From Spirosoma sordidisoli (GTDB taxonomy: Bacteria > Bacteroidota > Bacteroidia > Cytophagales > Spirosomataceae): 64,000 bases of DNA. The notes under the pieces are model-generated. The model ran no database searches. It was not told the DNA's origin and saw only the letters and a program-made list of their open reading frames with translations. The translations under genes and the position numbers were made by a program. Of this stretch, positions 1-8,021 are shown one piece after another (the first letter of the stretch is position 1; each line of letters starts with the position of its first letter). The stretch covers positions 1,125,855 through 1,189,854 of the forward strand of contig NZ_SBLB01000001.1 of assembly GCF_004138325.1 (NCBI RefSeq). Direction: 5' to 3'.

Positions 1-67
1 CTTAACATTGGACTTTTGATTGTCAGAAGAAATTCGTATTTATTTGTAGATTTTTTTCTTTCATACA

Positions 68-532
68 ATGGCAAACAAAATCACAAAAACAAAACAGAAA
101 TCGCTGGCAGCCGACATCGTCAGTTCGATTGAGACCAAACTGGGCGAGGCTGGTGAGGCTACCAAGAAGATGAAAAAGTCCATCGAGAAGTCGGCCGAGA
201 AACTAGCCAAGAAGCTGGCCAGACTAATGGACAAGGCTGAAAAGAAGAAGGCAAAGCCAGCCAAAGCCACTGATAAGAAAGCGAAGAAAGAGGCCGCCAA
301 AGCCACAAAAAACGCGGCCAAGGCTGAAAAGAACGCTAAACGCACGGCCAGTCAGAAAGCCAGCGAAGCGCCCCGATCAGAGCCGATCAGCATCAGCACG
401 CCACCCACCATCACCCCGCCCCCCCGCCCCCGGACGTCTCCCGCCAAAGCAGCCACATCGCGCACTACAGCCGCCAAGACGACTACACCCAAAGCAGATA
501 CTACTACGGAGACGCCCGCCGAGACGGCTTGA
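68..532 (+). CDS. Histone H1-like Lys/Ala-rich basic protein
   Basis: A 154-residue protein made almost wholly of Lys, Ala, Thr and Glu, with many KKA, AKK and KAEK runs in residues 30-95 and a Pro/Thr/Ala-rich tail. It has no signal peptide or membrane segment. The composition resembles bacterial histone H1-like (Hc1/AlgP-type) proteins, which bind DNA through a disordered basic tail, so a nucleoid-associated role is the likeliest reading. The first 35 residues are less biased and could form an amphipathic helix. The start is the first ATG, close to the window edge, so any upstream operon partner is out of view. A long palindrome follows directly. Low complexity makes the family call uncertain; the frame itself looks real. 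Confidence 0.75.
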   Translation: MANKITKTKQKSLAADIVSSIETKLGEAGEATKKMKKSIEKSAEKLAKKLARLMDKAEKKKAKPAKATDKKAKKEAAKATKNAAKAEKNAKRTASQKASEAPRSEPISISTPPTITPPPRPRTSPAKAATSRTTAAKTTTPKADTTTETPAETA

Positions 533-536
533 TTTC

Positions 537-610
537 ACCATTTTTTGTAATTCATAAACAAAAAGCCTGCATTAATGCAGGCTTTTTGTTTATGAATTAC
601 AAAAAATGGT
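537..610. terminator. 74-nt perfect palindrome, probable strong intrinsic terminator
   Basis: Positions 537-573 and 574-610 are exact reverse complements (37 nt each, centre TTAA, no spacer). The inner part, GCCTGCATTAATGCAGGC flanked by A5 and T5, is a classical terminator stem. The outer arms add a long AT-rich stem. It starts five bases after the stop codon of the basic-protein gene and lies about 100 bp before the next gene on the same strand. Confidence 0.8.
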
Positions 611-706
611 AATTTTACTGTGACTATTGAAACATCCGTTCGTCCATTGTTCTCTTAAGGCGATATCCACGCGCCAGACTCTTATATACCTGAACTGAAC
701 GGCGAC

Positions 707-1636
707 ATGCCTAACCGCTACTCTACTATCATTCTTGTTGGTATTGCGTTATTGCTGGCTACTGTTACAGCCTTGCTGCTTTACACCAATTTATTGTCAC
801 TGCCGGTAGCGGTTTCTCACATATCCCCTTCCTTTCGCTGGCTGGCTTTTCTGGCTCTCGCCCTTACCTCCCAGGCGTTCATGGGCTATGTTCTCTGGCG
901 CATGTTACGGCTGCGGCAACGATCGGTTATTCAGACGGAAGTCCTGCATTCACTGGTGCACGAGTTTCAGACGCCCATTACCGCAATCCGCATGGCGGCC
1001 GATGTGCTGGATTCGCCCATTGCCCGCAACCAGCCCGAACGGTCAGAAAAATACATCCGCATCATTCGCGAAGAAACCGAACGACTCCAGCAGCAGGTGG
1101 AGACCATGCTGACGCTGGCGCGCGCCGATCGGAATACGCTCCTGCTGAACCTGGAGCCAGTTCCGATCCAGCAGCTGCTGCGCACCATTGCCGAACGCCA
1201 CGGTGACTATCTCCAGCTTTCCCTGCCCAGTTCAGACCCTTACCTGCTGGCCGATCGGCTTCATCTGACCAACGTGTTGCATAACCTGCTCGATAACGCG
1301 GTGAAGTACAGCGACGGTCATCCGGACATCACCCTCTACGCTAAAATGAACGCGGGTAGCCTGCAGATTGCCGTCTGCGACCGGGGGGTAGGTATTTCGT
1401 CCCAGCACATTCAGCAGATATTCCAGCCCTTCTACCGGGTACACGACCGTCGGCAGCCCAATATCAAAGGCTTCGGGCTGGGACTGAGCTACGTACAGCG
1501 GATCGTAAAAGCGCACAACTGGCACATCGACGTCAAAAGCGAGCTTAACCAGGGCAGCGAGTTCATTATCCGCATTCCAACCGCGTCTGTCCTATCGGCC
1601 AACGCCGTCAGCACGACCCGTAAGCAGGTCGTCTAG
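707..1636 (+). CDS. Membrane sensor histidine kinase (orphan)
   Basis: A 309-residue sensor kinase. Two hydrophobic segments (about residues 8-30 and 44-66) enclose a very short external loop. A HisKA domain follows, with phospho-acceptor His85 in HSLVHEFQTP, then a HATPase_c domain with the N box around Asn197 (LHNLLDNAVKYS), G1 DRGVGI (225-230), F box IFQPFYR (238-244) and G2 GFGLGLSYV (255-263). No HAMP or recognisable sensor domain is visible, so it may sense membrane state or a partner protein. No response regulator lies next to it, so the partner is unknown. Confidence 0.9.
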   Translation: MPNRYSTIILVGIALLLATVTALLLYTNLLSLPVAVSHISPSFRWLAFLALALTSQAFMGYVLWRMLRLRQRSVIQTEVLHSLVHEFQTPITAIRMAADVLDSPIARNQPERSEKYIRIIREETERLQQQVETMLTLARADRNTLLLNLEPVPIQQLLRTIAERHGDYLQLSLPSSDPYLLADRLHLTNVLHNLLDNAVKYSDGHPDITLYAKMNAGSLQIAVCDRGVGISSQHIQQIFQPFYRVHDRRQPNIKGFGLGLSYVQRIVKAHNWHIDVKSELNQGSEFIIRIPTASVLSANAVSTTRKQVV

Positions 1637-1658
1637 CTTTCTACAGCCGTCTTCAACG

Positions 1659-2180
1659 CTACCCGGCTGGCAATAACCGCTGGTGATGTTCCGTATGAAT
1701 ACTGATGAAGTCGATCATCTCCCGAACGGTCAGCTTACCCAGAGCGGGGTGGGGCATCTGGTAGCGGTCCAGCTCGGCCGGCGACCAGCCGGATACGCCA
1801 GCCGCCACCGACTGATATACAGTCAGTAACCGCTCCATCAGCTCAGCCCGGCTTATCGATATATCAGTCAACCGGGGTACCATGCCATCGGGCGCTTTCA
1901 CCCCCGAGTCAAGCGCCTTTTCATAATCGACCGCCAGTTGCGCGTATGACCGCGATGGCTTCTCGGCAAGCCCCCACGCCAGCAAAACCTCGCGTGGTCC
2001 CGTCACCAGCCGCGCTACGGGCCGGGCCGACAGATACAGGTGCTGAACCACCTCTGCAACAGACCATTTCCCGGGCGGTTGCTCCCGAAACGTTGCTTCC
2101 GAATAAGGCCCAATCTGATCGGCAAATGCCTGGTAGCGGCTCAGAAGCCGATCCACACCGGCTGGGATGTCTGGTGTCAT
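1659..2180 (-). CDS. DinB/YfiT-like four-helix-bundle protein
   Basis: A 173-residue protein of the DinB superfamily (putative metal-dependent enzymes, including thiol transferases). The N-terminal helix carries the typical PPGKWSVAEVVQHLYLS segment, whose His47 is the usual first metal ligand. The C-terminal helix has IHTEHHQRLL (His161, His164 and His165), which supplies the others. The family is common in Bacteroidota and mostly of unknown substrate. It converges with the upstream kinase gene across a 22-bp gap. It is a distant relative of the gene at 54711-55205. Confidence 0.85.
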   Translation of the reverse strand: MTPDIPAGVDRLLSRYQAFADQIGPYSEATFREQPPGKWSVAEVVQHLYLSARPVARLVTGPREVLLAWGLAEKPSRSYAQLAVDYEKALDSGVKAPDGMVPRLTDISISRAELMERLLTVYQSVAAGVSGWSPAELDRYQMPHPALGKLTVREMIDFISIHTEHHQRLLPAG

Positions 2181-2393
2181 AATCCGTTGATGTTACAGGT
2201 GAACCCAATCGGTGCCGTTGCGCAGCGTGGCATAGGCTTATGGTTAAAATTATTTTCAAAATACTGATAATCAACATCTTAATTTGAAAAATAACTAACT
2301 AAAAATGATCTATACTGCCGATCTGTTTGTTAGTACTATAGGCAGATAAAGCAATTCCTGAGGCCGAATCTGACCGCTTTACTCAACGAACGT

Positions 2394-3563
2394 ATGCAGC
2401 CCGATTTGATCCAGTTACCCCAGCCGGAACCGACAGCCGATCTGTTTTCTACCCAGCCCCGCCACCCTCGCCTGTGGATGCCTAAGCGGGTCGTATTTAC
2501 CGCCGACGCGCTCAAAGAGCCATTCGGTCAGGCTATGCACGATCGGATCTCTGCCCTTGGCCTGCCCATCGACATTGCCCAAAACAACCGGATTACGGGT
2601 CTGCGCGGAGCCGACGAACGGGAAACATACAGACTGGCCAAAAACACCCTGGCCGTGGTAAACGCCCCGGCTGGCGCGTTTAAGTTTCAACCCATTCCGC
2701 CCTCGGCCGACTGGCAGATGAACCTGGCCGAAGGCTGCCCCGCCCACTGTCAGTATTGTTACCTGGCCGGTAGTCTGAGTGGCCCACCGGTGGTCAAAGC
2801 TTTTGCCAATTTGCCTAAACTACTGGCGCATACCGCCACCTACGAAGGCACTTATCCGCCCAACCGAACCTGGCAGAACTCCGCCGATGGGACGGCTGGT
2901 AACCGCCCAACGACCTTTGAAGTTAGCTGCTATACCGATGTACTCGGCATCGAACACCTGACCGGTAGCCTGGCCGAGTGCATTCGTTACTTCGGCACCC
3001 GCGAGCAAAGTCAGCTGCGTTTTGTTACGAAATACGGTCAGGTCGACAGCCTGATCGACCTGCCCCACCATGGCCAGACCCGGGCCCGCGTGAGTCTCAA
3101 CGCTGATAGCATTGCCCGCCGGATCGAAGGCGGCACCGCGTCGGTCGAGGCTCGTCTGCAGGCCATCCGCCAGCTGGCGTTACCACGCGCACAGGGCGGT
3201 GGTGGGTATCCGATCGGCCTCGTTATTGCCCCTATCATGCCCATTCCGGACTGGCAGCAGCACTATACGGCGCTGCTCGACCGGATGCAGGAGTTGCTAA
3301 CCTGGCCTGCCCATTACGGCCCCATCGATATGAACGTGGAGTTCATCAGCCACCGGTTCACCCCCGGTTCTAAGGATGTGCTGCTCCAATGGTATCCCAA
3401 CACCTCACTCGATATGGACGAAGCAACCCGTGCCGAGAAACGAAACAAGTTTGGGGGCACGAAGTACGTTTACCGGCCAGACGACATGCGCGCCATGAAA
3501 GCGTTTTTTTACACCGAATGGCAGAAACGCTTTCCCAACGCACCCATTCTGTACTGGACGTAG
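2394..3563 (+). CDS. Spore photoproduct lyase-like radical SAM protein
   Basis: A 389-residue radical SAM enzyme. The cluster motif is EGCPAHCQYCYLAG with Cys115, Cys119 and Cys122 (CX3CX2C, the spacing of SplB). A second motif, FEVSCYTDVLGIEHLTGSL (Cys179), closely resembles the region holding the H-atom-donating Cys141 of Bacillus SplB, as I recall that sequence. SplB repairs the thymine dimer formed in spores by direct reversal using SAM. This organism group does not sporulate, so the substrate could be the same lesion formed in dry cells or another DNA photoproduct. The gene stands alone, with 213 bp of AT-rich DNA upstream. Confident on family, unsure on substrate. Confidence 0.85.
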   Translation: MQPDLIQLPQPEPTADLFSTQPRHPRLWMPKRVVFTADALKEPFGQAMHDRISALGLPIDIAQNNRITGLRGADERETYRLAKNTLAVVNAPAGAFKFQPIPPSADWQMNLAEGCPAHCQYCYLAGSLSGPPVVKAFANLPKLLAHTATYEGTYPPNRTWQNSADGTAGNRPTTFEVSCYTDVLGIEHLTGSLAECIRYFGTREQSQLRFVTKYGQVDSLIDLPHHGQTRARVSLNADSIARRIEGGTASVEARLQAIRQLALPRAQGGGGYPIGLVIAPIMPIPDWQQHYTALLDRMQELLTWPAHYGPIDMNVEFISHRFTPGSKDVLLQWYPNTSLDMDEATRAEKRNKFGGTKYVYRPDDMRAMKAFFYTEWQKRFPNAPILYWT

Positions 3564-3571
3564 TCGGTACG

Positions 3572-3608
3572 GTCGGGCGGCTCTGGCCGTAGAACAAAGC
3601 CGCCCGAC
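3572..3608. terminator. Hairpin between convergent genes
   Basis: GTCGGGCGGCT (3572-3582) and AGCCGCCCGAC (3598-3608) form an 11-bp GC-rich stem with a 15-nt loop between the SPL-like gene and the convergent M13 peptidase gene. There is no clear T-run, so termination strength is uncertain. Confidence 0.5.
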
Positions 3609-3618
3609 ATCCGGCCAA

Positions 3619-5667
3619 CTACCACACCCGGGCCTGCTGTACCTCGGGTTTGTATAGCTTCTGGCCTGGTTTAACCCCAAAGGCCGTATAGAAAGGAGCG
3701 AAGTTGGTCAGCGGACCGTTGACCCGGAATTTAGCGGGCGAGTGCGGGTCGGTAGCAATCCCGACCCGCTCGGCTTCATCGCGGATTTTGACCCGCCAGA
3801 CCTGGGCAAACCCCAGGAAGAAACGCTGATCAGGGGTGAATCCATCGATCTTGTCGTTGCTTTGTCCCTGTTTGGTCAGCTTGAAGGCCTGATAGGCCAG
3901 CGTAATGCCCCCCAGGTCGGCCAGGTTTTCGCCCAGCGTCAGCCGACCGTTCAGGTGCAGGTTATCGAGAACGGTATAGGCGTTATACTGATTGACAACG
4001 GCCTGGGTTTTCGTTTCGAAGCGCTCGGCATCCTGCTTCGTCCACCAGTCGCGGAGGTTTCCGCTGGCATCGTACTGGCGACCCTGATCGTCGAAAAGGT
4101 GCGTCATCTCATGCCCGATCACCATGCCGATACCGCCGTAATTGATGGCGTCGTCGGCGTCTTTGTCGAAGAAGGGAAACTGGAGTATGCCGGCCGGAAA
4201 CACAATTTCGTTATTGGTCGGGTTCGCGTAGGCGTTAACCGTTGGCGGAGTCATGCCCCACTCGGCCCGGTCGACGGGCTGATTGATTTTCGCAAACTCT
4301 TCTTTATAGTAGTGCTCCCGCGCCCGTTGTACGTTACCAAAGTAATCGTCGCGCTTCACGGTGATGTCGGAGTAGTCTTTCCATTTGTCGGGATAGCCGA
4401 TCTTCTTCACGAACTTATCCAGCTTATCCAGCGCTACCTTTTTTGTTTCGGGGGCCATCCAGTCGAGTTTCTGAATCCGCTCCCGGTATACGACCTGCAG
4501 GTTATTGACCAGCGACAGCATACGCTCTTTGGCTTCGGCGGTAAAATATTTTTTCACCCACAGTTGCCCGAGAGCCTCGCCCAGTGCGTCGTCGACCCGG
4601 TTGGCGATGCGTTTCCAGCGGTCGGGCATCTGCGGCTGGCCATACAGGGTCTTGTTGTTGAAGTCGAACCGGGCCTGCTCGAACTCGCGGCTCAGCAAAC
4701 TGGCGCTGTTATCGAGCAGGTCGAACACCAGCCGGTCTTTGAGCAGGCTGACGGGCGTTTTGGGCAACATACTGTCCAGCGCCTGGTAATAGCCCGGCTG
4801 GGCAACCAGCACCGTATCGATCCGGCTTAGCTCCATCGTATTCAGAAACGCGCGCCAGTTGAGGTTGGGCATCTGCCGGGTCAGGTCGGCAACGGCCAGC
4901 TTGTTGTAATTGGCTACAGGATCGCGCAGGTCGGCCGGGGCTTTGTGCGAGCGGGCCAGGGCCGTTTCGAACGCCAGAATAGCCTCCGCTTTGGTCCGGG
5001 CAGAAGCCGTATCCACGCCTGTCAGCGTAAAGAGTCTGGCAACATACGCCACAAAAGCCGTCCGGATTTTGCGGGTGGGCTCGTCGGTCTTGGTGTAATA
5101 CTCTTTCTCCGGCAGCGACAAACCCGACTGGCCGAAATTGATCCGGTTGATGCTGCTCTGCCGGTCGTCGGCGCCGATGTAAAAGCCGAAAAAGGCCCCA
5201 CCCCGGTTGCTTTTGCTGGCGGCCATATAGTTCAGCACATCCTTGTAGGTAGTCAGGGCAGCTATCCGGGCCAGCTCGGCCTTTATGGGTTCGTAGCCAA
5301 GCTTGTTGATGGTAGCCGTATCCATGCCGCTGGCGTAGAAATCGCCGACCTGCTGCTCCACGGTGCCCGTTTTAGCGTCTGCTTTGGCTGCTTCTTCCAG
5401 AATAGACTTCGTCTTCAGCTGGTTTTCGTCATAAAGCTGATAGAACGAGCCCCAGCCGGTCTGATCGCCGGGGATCTTCGTTTGGCGGACCCACCCGCCA
5501 TTGGCGTACGAAAAAAAGTCGTTACCAGGGCTAATGGTTGTGTCCATACCTGCCTTGTCGAAGAAAACGGTTCGGCGGGCGGGTTCGCTGGTATCGCTCC
5601 GCTGCTGACAGGCGGCCAGGGTTAACAGACTCAGGCTTAGGCAGGAAAATTGCTGTATATAGCGCAT
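3619..5667 (-). CDS. M13 family zinc metallopeptidase, lipoprotein (neprilysin/PepO type)
   Basis: A 682-residue M13 (neprilysin-family) endopeptidase. It begins with a lipoprotein signal ending in LAAC (Cys19), so it should be anchored in the periplasm or outer membrane. The N-terminal M13 domain fills roughly residues 45-430. The catalytic domain carries VIGHEMTH (His519, Glu520, His523), with the third zinc ligand Glu580 in GENLADLGG and the usual downstream substrate-binding region. These enzymes cut oligopeptides, and length and motifs match the family well. It is divergent from the DUF4920 gene with only 57 bp between starts. Confidence 0.95.
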   Translation of the reverse strand: MRYIQQFSCLSLSLLTLAACQQRSDTSEPARRTVFFDKAGMDTTISPGNDFFSYANGGWVRQTKIPGDQTGWGSFYQLYDENQLKTKSILEEAAKADAKTGTVEQQVGDFYASGMDTATINKLGYEPIKAELARIAALTTYKDVLNYMAASKSNRGGAFFGFYIGADDRQSSINRINFGQSGLSLPEKEYYTKTDEPTRKIRTAFVAYVARLFTLTGVDTASARTKAEAILAFETALARSHKAPADLRDPVANYNKLAVADLTRQMPNLNWRAFLNTMELSRIDTVLVAQPGYYQALDSMLPKTPVSLLKDRLVFDLLDNSASLLSREFEQARFDFNNKTLYGQPQMPDRWKRIANRVDDALGEALGQLWVKKYFTAEAKERMLSLVNNLQVVYRERIQKLDWMAPETKKVALDKLDKFVKKIGYPDKWKDYSDITVKRDDYFGNVQRAREHYYKEEFAKINQPVDRAEWGMTPPTVNAYANPTNNEIVFPAGILQFPFFDKDADDAINYGGIGMVIGHEMTHLFDDQGRQYDASGNLRDWWTKQDAERFETKTQAVVNQYNAYTVLDNLHLNGRLTLGENLADLGGITLAYQAFKLTKQGQSNDKIDGFTPDQRFFLGFAQVWRVKIRDEAERVGIATDPHSPAKFRVNGPLTNFAPFYTAFGVKPGQKLYKPEVQQARVW

Positions 5668-5694
5668 GAATACCGGTATTAGGTGTTTGCTTTG

Positions 5695-5702
5695 TACTTT
5701 TG
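5695..5702 (+). promoter_or_regulatory. Bacteroidota -7 promoter element (TACTTTTG)
   Basis: TACTTTTG matches the consensus TAnnTTTG and lies 22 bp before the ATG of the DUF4920 gene. No convincing -33 TTG is present at the expected distance. Confidence 0.5.
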
Positions 5703-5724
5703 GGTAAAGATAACAGTCTGGATT

Positions 5725-6180
5725 ATGAAGAAATTACTCATCATCGGCTTAGTGCTGGGTCTGTCCTCGGGAGTTTTTGCCCAGCAGGCGGTCAGCTACC
5801 ACGGCAAAAAAATCAACGAAAAAGGGGCTATTCAGGCTACTGAGCTGGCCACCCAGATGGGCAGCAAGGAAAAGATGCCCGCTAAAGTAGAGGGTACCGT
5901 CGAGTCGGTCTGCAAGGTAAAAGGCTGCTGGATGAAGGTAAAAACCGGCGATGGGCAGACCATGCGGGTGACCTTCAAAGATTACGGCTTCTTTGTCCCG
6001 AAAGACATTGTCGGTAAGACAGTCGTGGTTCAGGGAACTGCCGAAACCAGCGTCACGCCCGTTGACGAACTTCGTCATTACGCCCAGGACGCCGGTAAGT
6101 CGAAAGAAGATATCGAGAAAATTACGGAGCCCGAAAAGGCCCTGACGTTTGTTGCCGACGGGGTCATTGTGAAAAAATAA
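5725..6180 (+). CDS. DUF4920 domain-containing secreted protein
   Basis: A 151-residue exported protein. The start is placed at MKKLLIIGL, which gives a signal peptide ending in VFAQ; an in-frame upstream Met at 5683 would add 14 residues and lies before the -7 element. The mature part is the DUF4920 domain: KVEGTVESVCKVKGCWMKV, then a beta-rich stretch resembling an OB fold (GKTVVVQGTAE) and an acidic/basic C-terminus. The two Cys residues (VCKVKGC) are typical of the family and could bind metal. Function is unknown; the location is likely periplasmic. Confidence 0.85.
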   Translation: MKKLLIIGLVLGLSSGVFAQQAVSYHGKKINEKGAIQATELATQMGSKEKMPAKVEGTVESVCKVKGCWMKVKTGDGQTMRVTFKDYGFFVPKDIVGKTVVVQGTAETSVTPVDELRHYAQDAGKSKEDIEKITEPEKALTFVADGVIVKK

Positions 6181-6244
6181 CGGACGCTTGCAACCATACG
6201 GGAACGGCGTAGGTCTGACTGACAACTACTCACGCATCATTCCT

Positions 6245-6664
6245 ATGAAATCGCTCATCCGTTTTTTTGCGGCACCGCTCCTCGGGCTGAGTATGCTCTG
6301 TGCCTGCCAATCGCAACCCTCAGACGCCACCCCCTCCGATAAAGTGGCCCTGGGTTTTCAAAAATCAGCCCGGCTGGCGTCTGGCCTGACCGTGCGCGTC
6401 GACTCCCTGACCGATAGCCGCTGCCCAACCGGCGTTACCTGTATCTGGGCGGGTCAGGCCGTAGCCGCCGTGACGATCAGCGCAGGAGCGGACGCCCAAA
6501 CGCGCAGACTGGTGCTGGAGCCGGGTCAGGCGAACCGAAGAGACTCGACAACGGTGCTGTTCGACAACGTCACCTACAAGGTCGTCCTGCGCGAGGTCAT
6601 CCCCTACCCGGTTGGCAACGAACGACCCGAACAGCGAGCCATCATTCAGATAGCCCGGCTGTAG
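6245..6664 (+). CDS. Small lipoprotein of unknown function
   Basis: A 139-residue lipoprotein. The start is taken at MKSLIRFF, giving a signal peptide with lipobox LCAC (Cys21). The mature part contains SRCPTGVTCIWAGQA (a Cys pair seven residues apart), a motif I have seen in hypothetical Bacteroidota lipoproteins, followed by beta-strand-like sequence. It lies 64 bp after the DUF4920 gene on the same strand and may be co-transcribed with it. I recognise no function. Confidence 0.75.
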   Translation: MKSLIRFFAAPLLGLSMLCACQSQPSDATPSDKVALGFQKSARLASGLTVRVDSLTDSRCPTGVTCIWAGQAVAAVTISAGADAQTRRLVLEPGQANRRDSTTVLFDNVTYKVVLREVIPYPVGNERPEQRAIIQIARL

Positions 6665-6694
6665 TAAAGCATAGCTGCAAAATTCGTATTTTTC

Positions 6695-6723
6695 AGGCCG
6701 CAACAACCCGTTGCGGCCTTTTT
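6695..6723 (+). terminator. Intrinsic terminator
   Basis: AGGCCGCAAC (6695-6704), loop AACCC, GTTGCGGCCT (6710-6719), then a T-run to 6723. It ends the DUF4920/lipoprotein unit and lies 21 bp before the amidohydrolase start. Confidence 0.85.
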
Positions 6724-6743
6724 CGTACTTAACCGTCTACTTC

Positions 6744-8021
6744 ATGCGTACCCTGTACCTGCTGACAGGCCTCTGTCTGCTGTCTACTCCCCTGCTGGCC
6801 CAGCGGACCCTGCTCCATTGCGGCAACCTCTTCACCGGAACCGGTAATGACCTGCAACCCCAAATGACGGTGGTTGTTGAAGGCAACAAGATTACAGCCG
6901 TTCAGAAAGGCTACCTGGCCCCCGCTGGTACCGACCGGGTGCTGGACCTGAAAAGCAAAACGGTTCTACCCGGCCTGATCGACATGCACGTTCACCTCGA
7001 GTCCGAAACCCGGCGCGGAGGGCAGATCGATGCGTTTACGCAGAATGTACCCGACATTGCTTACAAAGCCGCTAAACATGCCAGAACGACCCTGCTCGCC
7101 GGCTTCACCACCGTACGCGACCTGGGCGGATCGGGGGTCAACATTTCCCTGCGCAATGCCATCAACCAGGGGCTGATCGAAGGGCCGCGCGTGCTGACCG
7201 TTGGGAAAAGTATTGCAACGACCGGCGGCCATGCCGACCCGACCAACGGCTACCGTCGGGATCTGATGGGCGATCCGGGTCCGGCCGAAGGCGTAATCAA
7301 CAGTGCCGACGATGCCCATAAAGCCGTCCGGCAACGCTACAAGGAAGGGTCCGATCTGATCAAAATTACCGCGACGGGGGGCGTTCTGAGCAACGCTAAA
7401 GATGGGTCAGGTCCGCAGTTCACCGACGAAGAGGTAAAAGCCATTGTTGTGGCGGCCAAAGATTACGGATTTGCGGTAGCCGCCCACGCCCACGGTGCCG
7501 AAGGCATGAAACGAGCCATCCGGGCAGGCGTTCAAACCATCGAGCACGGCACCTACATGGATGACGAAGCCATTGCGCTTTTCAAAAAACACGGCACCTA
7601 CTACGTTCCCACCATCATTGCCGGCAAGACCGTGGCTGACTCGGCCCGTATGTTCGGTTACTACCCGGCGCTGGTTCGGCCAAAGGCGCTGGCCATCGGT
7701 CCCAAAATTCAGAATACGTTTGCCAAAGCCTATAAAGCAGGCGTCAACATCGCCTTCGGTACCGATGCCGGTGTGTTTATCCACGGCTATAACGCCAAAG
7801 AGTTCGAATACATGGTCGAAGCCGGTATGCCAGCGGTAGAAGCCATTCGAACCGCCCTGCTCAATAACGCCCGGCTACTGGGTATGGACACCCAGATCGG
7901 CTCGATCGAAGTGGGGAAGCTGGCCGACATCATAGCCGTGGACGACAACCCGGTGCAGCAAATCAAAACATTGCAAGCCGTCCGATTTGTGATGAAGGAT
8001 GGCACCGTGTATAAGCAGTAG
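6744..8021 (+). CDS. Secreted amidohydrolase (imidazolonepropionase/prolidase-like)
   Basis: A 425-residue metal-dependent amidohydrolase. The start at MRTLYLL gives a signal peptide ending in LLAQ. The metal site is complete: HVH (His82, His84), a Lys in DLIKITATGG (Lys207, the usual carbamylated bridge), His248 in AHAHG, His268 in EHGTY and Asp341 in FGTDAG. The pattern fits the subgroup often annotated Xaa-Pro dipeptidase or imidazolonepropionase-related; such enzymes hydrolyse amide or C-N bonds of small molecules or dipeptides. The export signal points to the periplasm. The 3' end overlaps a convergent gene by 59 bp. Confidence 0.9.
   Translation: MRTLYLLTGLCLLSTPLLAQRTLLHCGNLFTGTGNDLQPQMTVVVEGNKITAVQKGYLAPAGTDRVLDLKSKTVLPGLIDMHVHLESETRRGGQIDAFTQNVPDIAYKAAKHARTTLLAGFTTVRDLGGSGVNISLRNAINQGLIEGPRVLTVGKSIATTGGHADPTNGYRRDLMGDPGPAEGVINSADDAHKAVRQRYKEGSDLIKITATGGVLSNAKDGSGPQFTDEEVKAIVVAAKDYGFAVAAHAHGAEGMKRAIRAGVQTIEHGTYMDDEAIALFKKHGTYYVPTIIAGKTVADSARMFGYYPALVRPKALAIGPKIQNTFAKAYKAGVNIAFGTDAGVFIHGYNAKEFEYMVEAGMPAVEAIRTALLNNARLLGMDTQIGSIEVGKLADIIAVDDNPVQQIKTLQAVRFVMKDGTVYKQ

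Noticed and set aside
1921-2277. A 118-codon minus-strand frame beside the DinB-like gene
   Set aside because: A frame-shifted shadow of the DinB-like gene with no motif.
3742-4830. A 362-codon plus-strand frame over the M13 peptidase gene
   Set aside because: Shadow of the M13 gene, whose HEMTH and ENLADLGG motifs are on the other strand.
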